DNA from: Candidatus Schekmanbacteria bacterium | GTDB taxonomy: Bacteria; CSSED10-310; JACPHN01 | Direction: 5' to 3' | Assembly: GCA_016188575.1 (NCBI GenBank) | Contig: JACPHN010000250.1 | Coordinates: 1-6,401 of the forward strand | Length of the DNA: 6,401 bases | Shown: positions 5,944 through 6,401 of the stretch, piece by piece | Position numbering within the stretch: the first letter of the stretch is position 1 | Layout: each line of letters opens with the position of its first letter | The notes under the pieces: generated by a model | Database searches by the model: none | Told to the model about the DNA's origin: nothing | Seen by the model: the letters and a program-made list of their open reading frames with translations, nothing else | Made by a program: the position numbers and the translations under genes

Positions 5944-5958
5944 AGCCGAGCGTTCTTC
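5898..5958 (+). repeat. attC-like recombination site 3 (compact, ends the PIN cassette)
   Basis: R''-like CTCAGAAC (5898-5905), spacer AACGGC, left arm TTGCAGTGGACGGCG (5912-5926), a short loop, right arm CGCCGCTGAAGCCG (5935-5948), then AGC and GTTCTTC (5952-5958). The arms pair with the same two extrahelical bases, G and A, as in the other sites. Total length of about 61 nt is close to that of short classical attC sites. The first bases of the PIN cassette (TTCTGCC at 5155) joined to G5952 would give GTTCTG, complementary to the R'' box CAGAAC, as expected for a cassette that circularises on its own ends. Confidence 0.6.
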
Positions 5959-6104
5959 CGACGCTGCGCGTCGGAAGAACGGGGCGCCGAGCAAAGCCCG
6001 GTTGTTCCGCCGCGCTGATCCGCGCGGCAGAACAGCCGGTTGCAGCGGACAGCGCCCTGCGGTAGCAAACTACCTCCGGGAGCTGCCGCTGACCCGGCGC
6101 CACG
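5952..6104 (+). mobile_element. Gene-less cassette-like unit, copy B (about 152 bp)
   Basis: Second copy of the unit at 5004-5154, differing by about 13 substitutions and a 2-nt insertion. It has the same order: perfect 13-bp hairpin (5952-5964 with 5968-5980, loop TGC), the GCCGCGC hairpin (near 6009-6028), and an attC-like site. The 29-nt hairpin is the exact reverse complement of that in copy A: the arms are identical and only the 3-nt loop differs, GCA against TGC. Identity with A breaks off at 6104/6105 on the right and just before 5952 on the left. Confidence 0.5.
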
Positions 6105-6110
6105 TAAGGC
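6026..6110 (+). repeat. attC-like recombination site 4
   Basis: R''-like GGCAGAAC (6026-6033), left arm CCGGTTGCAGCGGACAGC (6036-6053), central GGTAG/CTACC stem with loop CAAA, right arm GCTGCCGCTGACCCGG (6082-6097), spacer CGCCAC, then GTAAGGC (6104-6110). GTAAGGC is one base from the classical GTTAGGC core, unlike the GTTCT-type boxes at the other sites. This suggests that the cassette to the right carries a different end. The extrahelical G and A are conserved. Confidence 0.55.
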
Positions 6111-6157
6111 GGTATCACGATCCCTGGAGGACGAACACAACACTGAGCCAGGCCAAT

Positions 6158-6163
6158 GGAGGG
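6158..6163 (+). promoter_or_regulatory. Strong ribosome binding site for the right-edge gene
   Basis: GGAGGG lies 8 nt before ATG 6172. It is the best Shine-Dalgarno match in the right part of the window and is the main reason to believe the short, open-ended frame that follows. Confidence 0.55.
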
Positions 6164-6171
6164 TTATCGGC

Positions 6172-6401
6172 ATGCGGCGAGCCGCGTCAGGAGCGTGTTT
6201 TCAAAGAGCCCAGGGCCGCCTTCAACCGGGGAAAACGCGATGGCTATGCGTTATCGGTTTGCTCGTGGGGCTGCCTGGTTGCCCGCAGGTTGGCCCGCTG
6301 GTGACCTCAGCATGGCGACATGACCCGCCACGGGCAACGCGGTTGCGAGGTCGCCACGGGTGGTACGAGCGTTCCGGATCGCGACGTGCTATCGTGCGTG
6401 C
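6172..6401 (+). CDS. Probable lipoprotein, 3' end outside the window
   Basis: The frame runs from ATG 6172 to the window edge without a stop (76 complete codons). After an arginine-containing start, a hydrophobic stretch WLCVIGLLVGLPGC (residues 24-37) ends in a lipobox-like LPGC with Cys37, suggesting export and lipidation. The rest that is visible (PQVGPLVTSAWRHDPPRATR, then an Arg-rich run) matches no family I know. The n-region is long (23 residues). The gene starts about 70 nt after attC-like site 4, the usual distance for the first gene of the next cassette. Support is the ribosome binding site and the lipobox. Against it, the arginine-rich continuation could be GC-rich chance reading. 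Confidence 0.5.
   Translation, partial: MRRAASGACFQRAQGRLQPGKTRWLCVIGLLVGLPGCPQVGPLVTSAWRHDPPRATRLRGRHGWYERSGSRRAIVR

Noticed and set aside
5888-6304. 138-residue plus-strand frame across copy B
   Set aside because: Most of it is translation of the attC-like sites and hairpins, and its tail competes with the better-supported lipoprotein frame.
6326-6360. Direct repeat CGCCACGGG (6326-6334 and 6352-6360)
   Set aside because: Nine bases in GC-rich DNA inside a probable coding region is within chance expectation.

Overview
The window is GC-rich DNA, probably from a Gram-negative bacterium. The support for that is an envelope-type L,D-transpeptidase with a Sec signal peptide, a surface beta-propeller protein with a C-terminal membrane anchor, and a lipoprotein-like start at the right edge. 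The lineage cannot be fixed from the sequence; a deltaproteobacterial or Binatota-like host is only a guess.

Left part (1-3487), ordinary chromosomal genes. A 5'-truncated FG-GAP/VCBS-type surface protein reads rightward and ends exactly where a leftward gene ends; the two stop codons abut inside TGATCA. The leftward pair is a YafK-like L,D-transpeptidase (first gene) followed after 19 nt by a DUF1848 protein with a C-terminal CX3CX2C cluster. They look like a two-gene operon.

Middle part (3488-4913), degraded DNA. It holds the untranslated region of the transpeptidase gene, a broken small gene on the minus strand with an in-frame TAG, a 36-nt element ending like a CRISPR repeat but present once, a transposase-like gene cut off just where its catalytic domain should begin, and a plus-strand reading frame that looks like the 3' end of a lost gene.

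Right part (4914-6401), the most interesting region. Four attC-like sites can be read here. The two-arm structure of all four shares the same two extrahelical bases, a G and an A flanking a paired (C)AGNGG block in the left arm. They delimit a short integron-type cassette array: a truncated cassette gene plus attC; a gene-less cassette of about 150 bp (copy A); a 798-bp cassette with a PIN-domain toxin-like gene overlapping a small antitoxin-like gene; a second gene-less cassette (copy B, about 90% identical to A); then the start of a probable lipoprotein gene running off the window. Identity between A and B stops at the expected G/TT crossover point. The R boxes are GTTCT-type, not the textbook GTTRRRY. 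No integrase is in the window, so whether this is an active integron, a cluster lacking an integrase, or a look-alike repeat family is unresolved.
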